From Cupriavidus sp. EM10 (GTDB taxonomy: Bacteria > Pseudomonadota > Gammaproteobacteria > Burkholderiales > Burkholderiaceae), in assembly GCF_018729255.1 (NCBI RefSeq), contig NZ_CP076061.1, positions 744,001 to 808,000 of the forward strand: 64,000 nucleotides of DNA, written 5' to 3'. The notes beneath the pieces are model-generated. The model was not told where the DNA came from and made no database searches. It saw nothing but the letters and a program-made list of their open reading frames with translations. Positions 37,166 through 47,563 of the stretch are shown piece after piece; the first letter of the stretch is position 1; each line of letters begins with the position of its first letter. The position numbers were made by a program, and so were the translations under genes.

Positions 37166-38512
37166 ATGTTGCCGTCTTCGCCCTCATCCTTGCCTTCGTC
37201 CCCCGCCATCCCCACACGCACGGTCCCCGCCCTCATGGTGGCTGCGCCGGCGTCGGGGCAAGGCAAGACCACCGTCACCGCGGCGCTGGCCCGGCTGCAC
37301 GCGCGCCAGGGCCGGCGCGTACGCGTCTTCAAGACTGGGCCCGATTTCCTGGACCCGACGCTGCTGGCGGCGGCAAGCGGCGCGCCAGTGCAATCGATCG
37401 ACCTCTGGATGACCGGCGAAGCCGACGCCAGGGCGCGCCTGGCCGACGCAGCCGCCGATGCGGACCTGATCCTGGTGGAAGGCGTGATGGGCCTGCACGA
37501 CGGTACGCCAAGCAGCGCCGACGTGGCGCGCCTGTTCGGCCTGCCGGTGCTGGCGGTGATCCAGGCCGGGGCGATGGCGCAGACGTTCGGCGCGCTGGCC
37601 TACGGGCTGGCGCACTATGGCGCGCCGTTCCGGGCGATGCACGTGCTGGCCAACGGCGTTGCCACGGAGCGTCATGCGTCGATGCTGCGCGAGAGCGTGC
37701 CGCCGGGCATCGCGTGGGCTGGCGCGCTGGCCCGTGAGGCTTCGGCCAGTCTGCCGGAGCGGCATCTCGGCCTGTTCAGCGCCGACGAACTGCCCGATCT
37801 CATGACGCGGCTCGACATTCTGGCCGACGCGCTGGCCTCGCTGCCGCTGTCGCACCTGCCGGAGCCTGTGACGTTTGCCCCGGCCCCAATCGCCGCGCTG
37901 CCGAGGCTGCTGGCGGGCAAGCGCGTTGCAATCGCACGCGACGAGGCATTCCGCTTCATCTATCCGGCCAACCTGGATACGCTGACCGCGCTCGGCGCGC
38001 ATATCGCGTGGTTCTCGCCGCTGCGCGACCGCGCCTTGCCGCCGTGCGACGCCGTGTGGCTGCCGGGCGGCTATCCCGAACTGCATGGCGCCGCGCTGGC
38101 GGCCAATACGTCGATGCACGAAGCCCTGCGCGATGCGCATGCACGCGGCGTGCCGATGCTGGCGGAATGCGGCGGGATGATGGCGCTGTTCGAGCGCCTG
38201 GTCGACAAGGAAGGCGTCGGCCACGACATGGCGGGCCTGCTGCCCGGAACGGTGACGATGCAGAAGAGGCTCGCCGCGATCGGCCACCAGTCGGTGGCGC
38301 TACCTGGCACCGGCGAGGCGCTGCGCGGCCATACGTTCCACTATTCGAGTGCGGCAACGCCGCTGACGCCGGCGGTCAAGGCCATCTCGCCGCGCGATGG
38401 GAGCGTGGGCGAAGCGGTGTATCAGGCCGGCAGCCTCACCGCGTCGTACGTTCACTTTTATTTTCCGTCGAATCCGGCCGCGATCGCGGCGGTGCTGGGG
38501 GCACCTGGTTGA
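37166..38512 (+). CDS. cobB: Cobyrinate a,c-diamide synthase
   Basis: About 448 residues. ATP-dependent glutamine amidotransferase that amidates the a and c carboxylates of cobyrinate in cobalamin synthesis. N-terminal P-loop domain: MVAAPASGQGKTTVTAALAR, FKTGPDFLDPTLLAAASG, LILVEGVMGLHDGTPSSADV. C-terminal class I amidotransferase-like domain with the catalytic cysteine in GVPMLAECGGMMALFERLVD, plus HTFHYSS and the YVHFYFPSNP histidine. The start is uncertain: ATG 37166 gives a short leader, ATG 37235 starts at the P-loop, and ATG 37070 overlaps the previous stop. No other cobalamin gene is in the window. Confidence 0.9.
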   Translation: MLPSSPSSLPSSPAIPTRTVPALMVAAPASGQGKTTVTAALARLHARQGRRVRVFKTGPDFLDPTLLAAASGAPVQSIDLWMTGEADARARLADAAADADLILVEGVMGLHDGTPSSADVARLFGLPVLAVIQAGAMAQTFGALAYGLAHYGAPFRAMHVLANGVATERHASMLRESVPPGIAWAGALAREASASLPERHLGLFSADELPDLMTRLDILADALASLPLSHLPEPVTFAPAPIAALPRLLAGKRVAIARDEAFRFIYPANLDTLTALGAHIAWFSPLRDRALPPCDAVWLPGGYPELHGAALAANTSMHEALRDAHARGVPMLAECGGMMALFERLVDKEGVGHDMAGLLPGTVTMQKRLAAIGHQSVALPGTGEALRGHTFHYSSAATPLTPAVKAISPRDGSVGEAVYQAGSLTASYVHFYFPSNPAAIAAVLGAPG

Positions 38513-38524
38513 CGGCAGTGCCGG

Positions 38525-38980
38525 TCAGGCGGCGTCGCGCTCGGTGCGGGCAACGGCGTCGGCGATGCCCGCCTCCAGTTGCGCCAAGCCCTTCGACAGG
38601 TTGTGCATCGTCGTTTCCGACACGCCTGCGAGCACGTCCTGCAGGAAGGCCGAACGGCGCGGCATGGCCTGGTCCACGATGTCGCGGCCCTGGGTGGTCA
38701 GCGTCACGTTGGTCATGCGGTTGTCGCGCTCACTGGTCGATCGCTCGATCCAGCCCAGTTCCTGCAGCGCCTTGAGTTGGCGCGTCAGGGCGCCGGGGTC
38801 CATGCCCACGCGGTCGGCCAGCGGCTTTTGCGCAATCGGGCCTTCGTGCCCATACAGGGCAAACAGAATGCGCCAGCGCGGCAACGGATGTCCGATGCGC
38901 TGTTCGAACGCGGCGGCATATGCGCGGTAAGTGCGTCCGAACTGTTGCAGCACGGCCAGGCTTTGTCGCTCCAGTTCCAA
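38525..38980 (-). CDS. MarR-family repressor (TTG start)
   Basis: 151 residues. The helix-turn-helix core is RWRILFALYGHEGPIAQKPL, ADRVGMDPGALTRQLKALQE and LGWIERSTSERDNRMTNVTL, TTQGRDIVDQAM. No ATG precedes the domain. TTG 38980 is chosen because GGAG lies seven bases upstream. It follows the DHA2 exporter on the same strand (23-base gap), so the two form an operon, and it very likely represses it. A large palindrome sits at the exporter's start. Confidence 0.85.
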   Translation of the reverse strand: MELERQSLAVLQQFGRTYRAYAAAFEQRIGHPLPRWRILFALYGHEGPIAQKPLADRVGMDPGALTRQLKALQELGWIERSTSERDNRMTNVTLTTQGRDIVDQAMPRRSAFLQDVLAGVSETTMHNLSKGLAQLEAGIADAVARTERDAA

Positions 38981-39003
38981 ATCCAGTCTCCAGTTGGCAG
39001 ATT

Positions 39004-40617
39004 TCAGTCCGCGGCCATCGCGGGTTCGTGAACCCGCGCCAGCCGGATCGGCGGGACACGGCGCACCCGCCAGATGCCGATCAGCGCCGCGACGGCCGCC
39101 AGCAGCAGGCCAAGGTGGATGGCGCTTACCAGCGACACTCGCGCCTGCTCCAGCAGCAGGGCTCCATTGTGCCCTGCCTTTTGCAGATGGGTCAGCAATT
39201 CCGCCTGTGCAACCTTGTCGATCAGGATCTGGGGGTCGGTCATCTTCGATGCCCAGTCGGACGCATTGGCCGAGGCCAGCGACGCCGTCACCCCCGCCGT
39301 GTAGCTGCGCGTGACTAGCGTGCCCACCAGCGCGGTGCCGACCATGCCGCCCACCATGCGCAGCGACTGCAACATGGCTGTAGCAATTCCCAGATGCGAG
39401 CGGCCAGCAGTCTGTTGCGCGAACACGGTCAGGTTGGGCAGGACGAAGCCCAGGCCCAGACCGGCGCACAGCATGATGGCCAGCAGCACATTGTGATGCA
39501 TGCTGCGCGTCGCCTGTGACAGGCCCAGCAGAGCCAACGCCAGCATGGCAAACCCGGCGTACAGCATGCTGTTGGGCTGCGGAATGCGCGTAATGATACG
39601 GCCATTGACGATGCTGCCGATGGTGATGCAGACCACCAACGGCGTGACGAGCAAGCCCGCTTCCTTTGGCGAATAACCGAAGCCACCCTGGAACAACAAC
39701 GGCGCGTACAGCAGCAGCGCGAACATTGCAAAACCGCCCAGCACGCCAAGCAGGAACAACGGCGCCAGCGCCGGATTACGGAACATGTCGAGCGGCAGGA
39801 TCGGCGCCTCGCAGCGGCGCGACCACTGCCACAGTGCGACGAACGAAGCACACGACAGCACCATCAGGCCGATGGTGACCACGTCGAAACCGCGCTCGGG
39901 CAGCCATTCCACCGACAACTGCAGGCTGCCCAGCCCGGCGGCGATCAGCAGCGCGCCCAGCCAGTCGATGCGAATCCGCGCCTCATTGTGCTGATGGCGC
40001 AGGTGCGGCAGGTAGCGCCAGGCGATCACCAGGCCTAGCAAACCGACGGGCACGTTGATATAGAACACCGCGCGCCAGCCATACCATTCGGTCAGCAGGC
40101 CGCCCAGCGACGGCCCCAGCGCGTTGGCCAGCCCGAAGGCCGTGCTCATCATGACCTGCCAGCGCAGACGGACATGCGAATCGGGAAAGAGATCGGGCAC
40201 GCAGGCGAACGCGGTGCCCACCAGCATGCCGCCGCCGATGCCCTGGAGCGCGCGCGCCGCCACCAGGAATGGCATGTTCGACGCCAGGCCGCACAGCACC
40301 GACGCGGCCAGAAACACGATGATCGACGCCAGCACGAACGGCTTGCGCCCGTAGTAGTCGCCCAACCGGCCAAAGATCGGCACCGTGACCACCGATGTCA
40401 GCAGATACGCGGTGGCCACCCAGGCGTAATACTCGAACCCTTGCAACTCCGCCACCACGGTCGGCAACGCCGTCGACACCACGGTCTGGTCCAGCGCCAC
40501 CAGCATCACGACAAACGCGATGCCCAGCATGGCCAGCAGAGACTCCCGGAACGGCAAGACCTGCCCTTTGCCGCCTGGCTGCGCCTCACCCTGCACCTGA
40601 CCCGATTCCGATGCCAT
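39004..40617 (-). CDS. DHA2-family (EmrB/QacA-type) MFS drug exporter
   Basis: About 537 residues, fourteen helices. Signatures are MLVALDQTVVSTALPTVVAE, the motif A region GRLGDYYGRKPFVLASIIVF, ARALQGIGGGMLVGTAFACV and the motif C region ALGPSLGGLLTEWYGWRAVF. Start at ATG 40617 is preferred over 40677, because the latter would place a near-perfect palindrome inside the coding region. First gene of an operon with the MarR regulator. Confidence 0.93.
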   Translation of the reverse strand: MASESGQVQGEAQPGGKGQVLPFRESLLAMLGIAFVVMLVALDQTVVSTALPTVVAELQGFEYYAWVATAYLLTSVVTVPIFGRLGDYYGRKPFVLASIIVFLAASVLCGLASNMPFLVAARALQGIGGGMLVGTAFACVPDLFPDSHVRLRWQVMMSTAFGLANALGPSLGGLLTEWYGWRAVFYINVPVGLLGLVIAWRYLPHLRHQHNEARIRIDWLGALLIAAGLGSLQLSVEWLPERGFDVVTIGLMVLSCASFVALWQWSRRCEAPILPLDMFRNPALAPLFLLGVLGGFAMFALLLYAPLLFQGGFGYSPKEAGLLVTPLVVCITIGSIVNGRIITRIPQPNSMLYAGFAMLALALLGLSQATRSMHHNVLLAIMLCAGLGLGFVLPNLTVFAQQTAGRSHLGIATAMLQSLRMVGGMVGTALVGTLVTRSYTAGVTASLASANASDWASKMTDPQILIDKVAQAELLTHLQKAGHNGALLLEQARVSLVSAIHLGLLLAAVAALIGIWRVRRVPPIRLARVHEPAMAAD

Positions 40618-40628
40618 TTCTATTGCCC

Positions 40629-40654
40629 GATCAATAATTGCGCAATCAATGATC
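40629..40654. promoter_or_regulatory. Near-perfect 26-bp palindrome, probable MarR operator
   Basis: Arms GATCAATAATTGC and GCAATCAATGATC match at 11 of 13 positions, with the core ATTGCGCAAT fully symmetric. It begins 12 bases upstream of the exporter's ATG 40617. Size, symmetry and AT-rich core fit a MarR dimer site overlapping the promoter. Confidence 0.65.
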
Positions 40655-40766
40655 GTCTGATTATAGGGCGGCAACATTTGTTCCGCAGAAGATTTTTGGC
40701 GTTCCTACGATGGGTTTTCCGGATCGGTGCGATGATGGACGCGACATCCGCACACGGAGAGCTTGC

Positions 40767-41669
40767 ATGAAGGCAGTCACGCTGATTGGCGCGCCCACCG
40801 ACGTGGGCGCCAGCATTCGAGGTGCATCGATGGGACCGGACGCGCTGCGCGTGGCCGACATCGCCGGCGCCCTGGTCCGCAACGGGCTGCAGGTGCGCGA
40901 CCTGGGCAACCTGAGCGGGCCGGGCAATCCATGGCAGGCGCCCGTCGACGGCATGCGGCATCTGCAGGAGGTGCTGGCCTGGAACGAACAGGTCTTCGAA
41001 ACCGCCTATGCGACCCTGGCGGCCGGCCACATGCCGCTGCTGATGGGGGGCGATCACTGCCTGGCCATCGGATCGGTCAGCGCGGCCGCCCGCCATTGCC
41101 GCGAACAGGGCAAGCGCCTGATGGTGCTGTGGCTCGACGCCCACGCCGATGCCAACACCGGCAGCTCCAGCCCCACCGGCAATATCCACGGCATGCCGGT
41201 GGCCTGCCTGTGCGGGGACGGGCCTGCCCCGCTGACCGCGCTCAGCGGCGCCACGCCGGCCGTGCTGGCGCAGCAGATTCGCCAGATCGGCATCCGCAGC
41301 GTCGACGCCGAAGAAAAGCTGCGCCTGCGCGAACTGGGACTGACGGTCTACGACATGCGCTATATCGACGAAAACGGCATGCGCGCGACCATGGAGCATG
41401 CGCTGGCCGGCATCGACGCCAATACGCACCTGCACGTCAGCTTCGACGTCGATTTCCTCGACAGCCAGATCGCGCCCGGCGTAGGCACGCCCGTGCGCGG
41501 CGGCCCCACCTACCGCGAGGCGCACCTGGCGCTGGAGATGATCGAGGATACCGGCGCGCTCGGCTCGCTCGACGTGCTCGAACTGAACCCGGCCCGCGAC
41601 GTGCACAACCAGACCGCCGAGTTGGTGGTGGAACTGCTCGAAAGCCTGTTCGGCAAGTCGACGCTGTAG
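40767..41669 (+). CDS. rocF: Arginase
   Basis: 300 residues from ATG 40767. Hydrolyses arginine to ornithine and urea. Metal-binding motifs of the ureohydrolase family are complete: GGDHCLAIGSVSAAA, WLDAHADANTGSSSPTGNIH and SFDVDFLDSQIAPGVGTPV, giving the His and Asp residues for the two manganese ions. NIHGMP also matches arginase rather than agmatinase. It is transcribed alone, divergent from the DHA2 exporter and convergent with the RND operon. Confidence 0.94.
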   Translation: MKAVTLIGAPTDVGASIRGASMGPDALRVADIAGALVRNGLQVRDLGNLSGPGNPWQAPVDGMRHLQEVLAWNEQVFETAYATLAAGHMPLLMGGDHCLAIGSVSAAARHCREQGKRLMVLWLDAHADANTGSSSPTGNIHGMPVACLCGDGPAPLTALSGATPAVLAQQIRQIGIRSVDAEEKLRLRELGLTVYDMRYIDENGMRATMEHALAGIDANTHLHVSFDVDFLDSQIAPGVGTPVRGGPTYREAHLALEMIEDTGALGSLDVLELNPARDVHNQTAELVVELLESLFGKSTL

Positions 41670-41693
41670 CGGCTGCGCGCAGCGGAAATAAAA

Positions 41694-41719
41694 AAGGAGG
41701 CAGCCGAAGCTGCCTCCTT
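41694..41719. terminator. Intrinsic terminator between arginase and the RND operon
   Basis: Eleven-base stem AAGGAGGCAGC (41694-41704), loop CGAA, complement to 41719. On the minus strand it is followed by a T-rich run (from AAATAAAAAA on the plus strand), so it terminates the RND operon; it may also serve arginase. Confidence 0.85.
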
Positions 41720-41748
41720 CATGCCCGCGAACGCTGCCGTAGCGGGGT

Positions 41749-43230
41749 TCAGGACGCCGACCTGCTGCCGTTCGACGTGCTGCCCGTGGTCGTGCCGGCG
41801 TCGGTCGCCGCCGCACCGGTCGCCTCGTTCAGGCCGCCGCCGAGCGCCTTGTACAGGTTGACCTCGCTGGTCAGCTGGTTCAGGCGCGCCTCGATCAGCG
41901 CCTGGCGCGCCGTGAACAGCTGGCGCTGGGCATCGAGCACGGTCAGGTAGCTGTCGACACCGGTGCGATAGCGTCCCTCGGCCAGGCGGTAGTAGTCCGA
42001 ACTGGCTTCCACCAGCCGGGTCTGCGCCGCCACCTGATCAGTGAACGTACCGCGCGCGGCCAGGCCATCGGACACCTCGCGGAACGCCGACTGCACGGTG
42101 CGCTCGTACGTGGCCACGTTGATGTCCTTCTGGATCTTCGCGTAGTCCAGGCTCGCGCGCAGGCTGCCGGCCGTGAAGATCGGCAGCGTGATCTGCGGCG
42201 AGAACAGCCACGTACCCGATCCCGCATCGAACAGGCCCGACAGTTGCCGGCTGGCCGTGCCGCCAGAGGCCGTCAGCGTGATGCGCGGGAAGAACGCCGC
42301 GCGCGCCGCGCCGATGTCGGCATTGGCGGACTTCAGGCGGTGCTCGGCCTGCAGGATGTCCGGGCGGAACTGCAGCAGGTCCGACGGCATGCCGGCAGGC
42401 ACTTCGGCAACGAGCTTCTGGTCCAGCGACAGGCCTGCTGGCAGGTCGGCCGGGATGCCGGCGCCCAGCAGCAGCGTCAGCGCGTTGACGTCCTGCGCCA
42501 CCAGGCGCGTGTAGCGCGACAACTGCGCGCGCGCGTTCTCGACCTGGGTCTGCGACTGGCGCAGGTCCAGGCGCGACGCGATGCCTTCCTCGAAACTGCG
42601 GCGCGTCAGGTTGTACGTGCGTTCGTACGCGCCCAGCGTGTCGCGCGTGACCTGCAGGTTCGCTTCGTCCGCCAGTTGCGTCAGGTAGGCATTGGCCACG
42701 CTGGCCACCAGCGCGATCTGCGTGCTGCGGCGCGCTTCCTCGCTGGCGAAGTACTGCTCCAGCGCCGCCTCGCTGAGACTGCGCAGGCGCCCGAACAGGT
42801 CGAGCTCCCACGCCGTGGTGCCCAGCGACACACCGTATTGGCTGCTGATCACACGCTGGCCGGTCGACGACAGATCCGCCGGCACGCGCTGGCGCGTGCC
42901 CTGGCCGGTGGCGCCCACCTCGGGGAACAGGTCGGCACGCTGGATGCGGTACTGCGCGCGATACGCGTCGACGTTGAGCGCGGCCACGCGCAGGTCGCGG
43001 TTGTTCTCCAGCGCGACCTGGATCAGCCGATGCAGGCGCGGATCGGCGAAGTAGTCGCGCCAGCCCAGTTCCGCCGCAGCCGCCACATTGGCATCGCCGG
43101 CGGAGGCCGCATAGGCGTCCCCCTGCGGATAGGCCGCGTCGACCGGCGCGGCCGGCCGCTCGTACGACGGGATCAGGCTGCAGCCAGTGAGAGCCGCCGC
43201 GGCGGCCAGGCAAAGTAGCGTCTTTCTCAT
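41749..43230 (-). CDS. RND efflux outer-membrane factor (OprM/NodT family lipoprotein)
   Basis: 493 residues. Lipobox at [10 protein letters not shown]. The two homologous halves of the TolC fold are visible ([40 protein letters not shown]), including the NodT-type LFGRLR and PIFTAGS motifs. The outer-membrane channel of the tripartite pump. The start overlaps the stop of the pump gene by four bases (ATGA), indicating translational coupling. Confidence 0.93.
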   Translation of the reverse strand: MRKTLLCLAAAAALTGCSLIPSYERPAAPVDAAYPQGDAYAASAGDANVAAAAELGWRDYFADPRLHRLIQVALENNRDLRVAALNVDAYRAQYRIQRADLFPEVGATGQGTRQRVPADLSSTGQRVISSQYGVSLGTTAWELDLFGRLRSLSEAALEQYFASEEARRSTQIALVASVANAYLTQLADEANLQVTRDTLGAYERTYNLTRRSFEEGIASRLDLRQSQTQVENARAQLSRYTRLVAQDVNALTLLLGAGIPADLPAGLSLDQKLVAEVPAGMPSDLLQFRPDILQAEHRLKSANADIGAARAAFFPRITLTASGGTASRQLSGLFDAGSGTWLFSPQITLPIFTAGSLRASLDYAKIQKDINVATYERTVQSAFREVSDGLAARGTFTDQVAAQTRLVEASSDYYRLAEGRYRTGVDSYLTVLDAQRQLFTARQALIEARLNQLTSEVNLYKALGGGLNEATGAAATDAGTTTGSTSNGSRSAS

Positions 43231-46200
43231 GCTTGGGCTCCCGTTTCCTGGGAGGATGGTCCGGACTTGCGGCGCCGCTCCTTGATCGACGTCACCACGA
43301 CGAAGAACAGCGGCACCCAGAAGATGGCCAGCACCGTGGCGGTGATCATGCCGCCGATCACGCCGGTACCGATGGCGTGCTGGCTGCCCGCGCCGGCGCC
43401 TTGCGACACCGCCAGCGGGAACACGCCCAGCATGAACGCCAGCGACGTCATGATGATCGGACGCAGACGCATGCGGCAGGCCTCGACCGCCGCCTCGACC
43501 ACGCCCTTGCCCTGGTCGTGCAGGTCCTTGGCGAATTCGACGATAAGAATCGCGTTCTTCGCCGACAGGCCCACCGTGGTGAGCAGGCCCACCTGGAAGA
43601 ACACGTCGTTCGACAGGCCACGCGCCAGCGTCGCCATCAGCGCGCCGACCACGCCCAGCGGCACCACCAGCATCACCGAGAACGGAATCGCCCAGCTTTC
43701 ATACAGCGCGGCCAGACACAGGAACACCACCAGCAGCGACAGCGCGTACAGCGCCGGCGCCTGCGCACCGGACAGGCGTTCTTCGTACGACAGGCCTGTC
43801 CACGAGTACGCGATGCCCTGCGGCATCTGCTTCATGATTTCCTCGACGGCCGCCATGGCGTCACCCGAGCTCTTGCCAGCAGCCGGCTCGCCCAGGATTT
43901 CCACGGCGGGTACGCCGTTGTAGCGCTGCAGCTTTGGCGAGCCATACCCCCACTTGCCGGTGGCGAACGCCGAGAACGGCACCATGTCGCCCTTGTCGTT
44001 GCGCACGAACCACTTGTTGAGGTCGTCAGGGTTCATCCGGGCATTCGGACGACCCTGCAGGTACACGCGCTTGACGCGGCCACGGTCGATGAAGTCGTTC
44101 ACGTAGCTGGAACCCCACGCGATCGACACCGTGCTGTTGATGTCGGACAGCGAGACGCCCAGCGCACGGGCGCGTTCGTCATCGATATCGAGCACGTACT
44201 GCGGCTCGTCGTTCAGGCCGTTCGGACGCACGCGTTGCAGCGCGGGGCTCTTGGCGGCCAGCGCCAGGAACTTGTTGCGCGCATCCATCAGCGCCTCGTG
44301 GCCCAGGCCGGCCTGGTCCTGCATGTAGAAGTCGAAGCCGGTGGCGTTGCCCAGTTCCTGCACGGCGGGCGGCGCAAAGGCGAAGGCCAGCGAGTCGCGG
44401 AAGGTGCTGAACTTGGCTTGCGCGCGCTTGGTCAGGTCGAACACGCTGGTGGCATCGCCCTCGCGGTCCTTGAACGGCTTGAGCAGGATGAATGCGAGAC
44501 CCGAGCTCTGGCCACGGCCGGCAAAGTTGAAGCCGTTGACCGTGAACAGCGACTCCACGATCTTGCCTTCGTCATTGAGCAGGTAGTTGCGCATCTGGTC
44601 CAGCACGGTCTGCGTCCGCTCGGCCGACGATCCCGGCGGCGTCTGCACCTGGGCATACAGCACGCCCTGGTCCTCTTCCGGCAGGAACGACGTGGGGATC
44701 CGCGTGAACAGGAAGGCCATGGCCAGCACGATCAGCGCGTAGATCAGCAGGAACGGCGCGCGCCGCTTGAGGATGCCCACCACGCCACGCTCGTACTTCT
44801 GCGTCGACCGGATAAAGCCGCGGTTGAACCAGCCGAAGAAGCCGGCCTTGTGTTCGCCGTGGTCGCCCTTTTCGATCGGCTTGAGCATCGTGGCGCACAG
44901 TGCCGGCGTCAATATCAGTGCCACCAGCACCGACAGCACCATCGCCGAGACGATCGTGATCGAGAACTGGCGATAGATCACCCCGGTGGAGCCGCCGAAG
45001 AACGCCATCGGCAGGAACACGGCGGACAGCACCAGCGCGATACCCACCAGGGCGCCCTGGATCTGGCCCATCGATTTCCGGGCGGCCTCCTTTGGCCCGA
45101 GCCCCTCCTCGGACATCACCCGCTCGACGTTTTCCACCACCACGATGGCATCGTCCACCAACAGGCCGATGGCCAGCACCATCCCGAACATCGTCAGCGT
45201 GTTGATCGTGTAGCCAAACGCCGCCAGCACCCCGAACGTACCCAGCAGCACCACCGGCACGGCGATCGTCGGGATCAGCGTGGCGCGGAAGTTCTGCAGG
45301 AACAGGTACATCACCAGGAACACCAGCACGATGGCTTCGAGCAGCGTCTTGACCACTTCGTGGATCGAGTCGGCAATCACCGGCGTGGTGTCGTACGGGA
45401 ACACCACCTTGATGCCCGGCGGGAACGACGGCTCCAGCTGGTTCAGCGTGTTGTGGATGTTCTTGACGGTTTCAAGCGCGTTGGCGCCCGATGCCAGACG
45501 AATGGCGATACCGGATGCAGGCTTGCCGTTGTACTGGGCGTTGATCGAGTAGTCCTGGCCGCCCAGGCCCACTTCGGCCACGTCGCGCAGGCGCACCTGC
45601 GAGCCGTCGGGGTTCACCTTCAGCAGGATGTCGCCAAACTGCTCGGCCGTTTGCAGGCGGGTCTTGCCGATCACCGTGGCATTGAGCTGCTGTCCACGCA
45701 CCGCCGGCAGGCCGCCCAATTGGCCCGATGCCACCTGGACGTTCTGCGCCTTGATGGCGTTGCTGACATCGAGCGGGGCCAGCTGGAAGCTGTTGAGCCT
45801 GGCCGGGTCGAGCCAGATGCGCATCGCGTACTGCGAGCCGAACACCTGGAAGTCACCCACGCCCGAGGTACGCGAGATCGGATCCTGCAGGTTTGACACG
45901 ATGTAGTTCGACAGGTCTTCACGCGTCGTGGCCGGATCGGTCGAGATCAGGCCGACGATGATCAGGAAGTTACGCACCGACTTGGTCACGCGGATGCCCT
46001 GCTGCTGCACTTCCTGCGGCAACAGTGGCTGCGCCAGGGCCAGCTTGTTCTGGACCTGCACCTGGGCGATATCGGGGTTGGTGCCCTGTTCGAACGTGGC
46101 CGTGATGGTCATGCTGCCGTCGGAGTTCGATTCCGACGAGATGTAGCGCAACCGGTCCAGGCCGTTCAGCTGCTGTTCGATCACCTGCACCACCGTATCC

Positions 46201-46373
46201 TGCACGGTCTGGGCGGAAGCGCCCGGATACGTGACCGAGATGGCGATGGTGGGCGGCGCGATCGCGGGGTACTGCGTGACCGGCAGCGAGCGTATCGACA
46301 GCACGCCCGCCAGCATGATCACGAGCGCGATCACCCACGCGAAGATCGGCCGCTCGATAAAGAAATTAGACAT
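43227..46373 (-). CDS. RND efflux pump, hydrophobe/amphiphile exporter (HAE1, AcrB/MexB-like)
   Basis: 1048 residues, inner-membrane proton/drug antiporter. N-terminal [20 protein letters not shown] is typical of HAE1. The proton-relay aspartates are in [18 protein letters not shown] and the conserved lysine in [18 protein letters not shown]. Periplasmic porter and docking segments are present ([20 protein letters not shown]). Closest in style to AcrB, MexB and BpeF-type pumps; the substrate range cannot be read from sequence. Second gene of the operon after the adaptor. Confidence 0.95.
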   Translation of the reverse strand: MSNFFIERPIFAWVIALVIMLAGVLSIRSLPVTQYPAIAPPTIAISVTYPGASAQTVQDTVVQVIEQQLNGLDRLRYISSESNSDGSMTITATFEQGTNPDIAQVQVQNKLALAQPLLPQEVQQQGIRVTKSVRNFLIIVGLISTDPATTREDLSNYIVSNLQDPISRTSGVGDFQVFGSQYAMRIWLDPARLNSFQLAPLDVSNAIKAQNVQVASGQLGGLPAVRGQQLNATVIGKTRLQTAEQFGDILLKVNPDGSQVRLRDVAEVGLGGQDYSINAQYNGKPASGIAIRLASGANALETVKNIHNTLNQLEPSFPPGIKVVFPYDTTPVIADSIHEVVKTLLEAIVLVFLVMYLFLQNFRATLIPTIAVPVVLLGTFGVLAAFGYTINTLTMFGMVLAIGLLVDDAIVVVENVERVMSEEGLGPKEAARKSMGQIQGALVGIALVLSAVFLPMAFFGGSTGVIYRQFSITIVSAMVLSVLVALILTPALCATMLKPIEKGDHGEHKAGFFGWFNRGFIRSTQKYERGVVGILKRRAPFLLIYALIVLAMAFLFTRIPTSFLPEEDQGVLYAQVQTPPGSSAERTQTVLDQMRNYLLNDEGKIVESLFTVNGFNFAGRGQSSGLAFILLKPFKDREGDATSVFDLTKRAQAKFSTFRDSLAFAFAPPAVQELGNATGFDFYMQDQAGLGHEALMDARNKFLALAAKSPALQRVRPNGLNDEPQYVLDIDDERARALGVSLSDINSTVSIAWGSSYVNDFIDRGRVKRVYLQGRPNARMNPDDLNKWFVRNDKGDMVPFSAFATGKWGYGSPKLQRYNGVPAVEILGEPAAGKSSGDAMAAVEEIMKQMPQGIAYSWTGLSYEERLSGAQAPALYALSLLVVFLCLAALYESWAIPFSVMLVVPLGVVGALMATLARGLSNDVFFQVGLLTTVGLSAKNAILIVEFAKDLHDQGKGVVEAAVEACRMRLRPIIMTSLAFMLGVFPLAVSQGAGAGSQHAIGTGVIGGMITATVLAIFWVPLFFVVVTSIKERRRKSGPSSQETGAQA

Positions 46374-46399
46374 GGCAAATCCTTATGCGACGGTCCCGG

Positions 46400-47563
46400 T
46401 CAGGACTTGGCGGCCGGCGCCGAAGCGGCGGCCGGAGCGGAGGCTGGCGCAACGCCCGCTTGTGCCGCGGTGGCTTCGGTGGCCTTCACCTTGGCGCCAG
46501 GCCGCACGAACTGCAGGCCTTCGACGATGACACGGTCGCCGGCCTTGAGCCCTTCGGTCACGAGCCAGCTGGTGCCGATGGTGCGGTCGGTCTTGAGCAC
46601 GCGCAGTTCCACTTCATTGTTGGCGTTGACCACCAGCGACGTGGGCTGCCCCTTCAGGTCGCGGGTCACGCCACGCTGCGGTGCCAGGATGGCCGATTGC
46701 CTCACGCCCTCAGCCAGGCGGGCGTGCACGAACATGCCGGGCAGCAGCTCGGCGCGCGGGTTCGGAAATACGGCGCGCAGCGTCACGGAACCGGTACTCT
46801 GGTCCACCGCCACCTCCGAGAATTCCAGCCGCCCGGCTTCCTTGTAGGTGCTGCCGTCCTCGAGTTGCAGCATCACCTTGGCCGCGTTGGCGCCGGCGCC
46901 CTGCAGCTTGCCGTCGGCCAGTTCCTTGCGCAGGCGCAGGATCGATGACGACGGCTGGGTCACATCCACGTAGATCGGGTCCAGCTGCTGGATCGTGGCC
47001 AGCGCATTGGCCTGCCCGTTGGTGACCAGCGCGCCTTCCGTGACCAGCGAACGGCTGATGCGGCCCGAAATCGGTGCCAGCACGCGCGTGTAGCGCAGGT
47101 TGATGTGCGCCTGGTCCACGGCCGCCTTGGATTGCAGGTACGACGCCTGGGCTTCGGCATATTGCTGCTTGCTGACCGCTTCGTCGCCAACCAGGCGGCC
47201 GTAGCGCTCCGCCAGCAGCTTCGACGATGCGAGCGTGGCTTCGGCGCTCTTCGCCGTGGCTTCGTAGGTGGACGGATCGATCTGATAAAGCTGCTGACCC
47301 TGCTTGACGTCGCTACCTTCGACGAACAGGCGCTTCTGGATGATGCCGTTGACCTGCGGGCGAACTTCGGCGATCCGGTACGGCAGCGTACGACCCGGCA
47401 GGGACGTGTCGAGCGTGACAGTTTCGTCCTTCAGCGTGACAACTTTCACTTCAGGCGTCTGGGCCGCGGGGGCTTCGTTCTTCTTGCCGCAGGCCGTCAG
47501 GGCGGTCACGGCAAGAGCCAGCATGCCTGGAATCAAAGCACGCCTGGCGCGCATTGCTTGCAT
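46400..47563 (-). CDS. RND efflux periplasmic adaptor (AcrA/MexA-like)
   Basis: 387 residues from ATG 47563. Lipobox LTACGKKNEA after helix ALIPGMLALAVTALTAC. The membrane-fusion-protein layout is clear: lipoyl half (SLPGRTLPYRIAEVRPQVNG), alpha-hairpin (AKSAEATLASSKLLAERYGR), second lipoyl half (RYTRVLAPISGRISRSLVTE) and beta-barrel (LEFSEVAVDQSTGSVTLRAV). First gene of the three-gene operon. No TetR regulator is visible upstream. Confidence 0.94.
   Translation of the reverse strand: MQAMRARRALIPGMLALAVTALTACGKKNEAPAAQTPEVKVVTLKDETVTLDTSLPGRTLPYRIAEVRPQVNGIIQKRLFVEGSDVKQGQQLYQIDPSTYEATAKSAEATLASSKLLAERYGRLVGDEAVSKQQYAEAQASYLQSKAAVDQAHINLRYTRVLAPISGRISRSLVTEGALVTNGQANALATIQQLDPIYVDVTQPSSSILRLRKELADGKLQGAGANAAKVMLQLEDGSTYKEAGRLEFSEVAVDQSTGSVTLRAVFPNPRAELLPGMFVHARLAEGVRQSAILAPQRGVTRDLKGQPTSLVVNANNEVELRVLKTDRTIGTSWLVTEGLKAGDRVIVEGLQFVRPGAKVKATEATAAQAGVAPASAPAAASAPAAKS

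Noticed and set aside
43233..45896. Long plus-strand open frame opposite the RND pump gene
   Set aside because: It mirrors the AcrB-like gene in an antisense frame, with His/Gln/Arg-rich composition and no recognisable domain.
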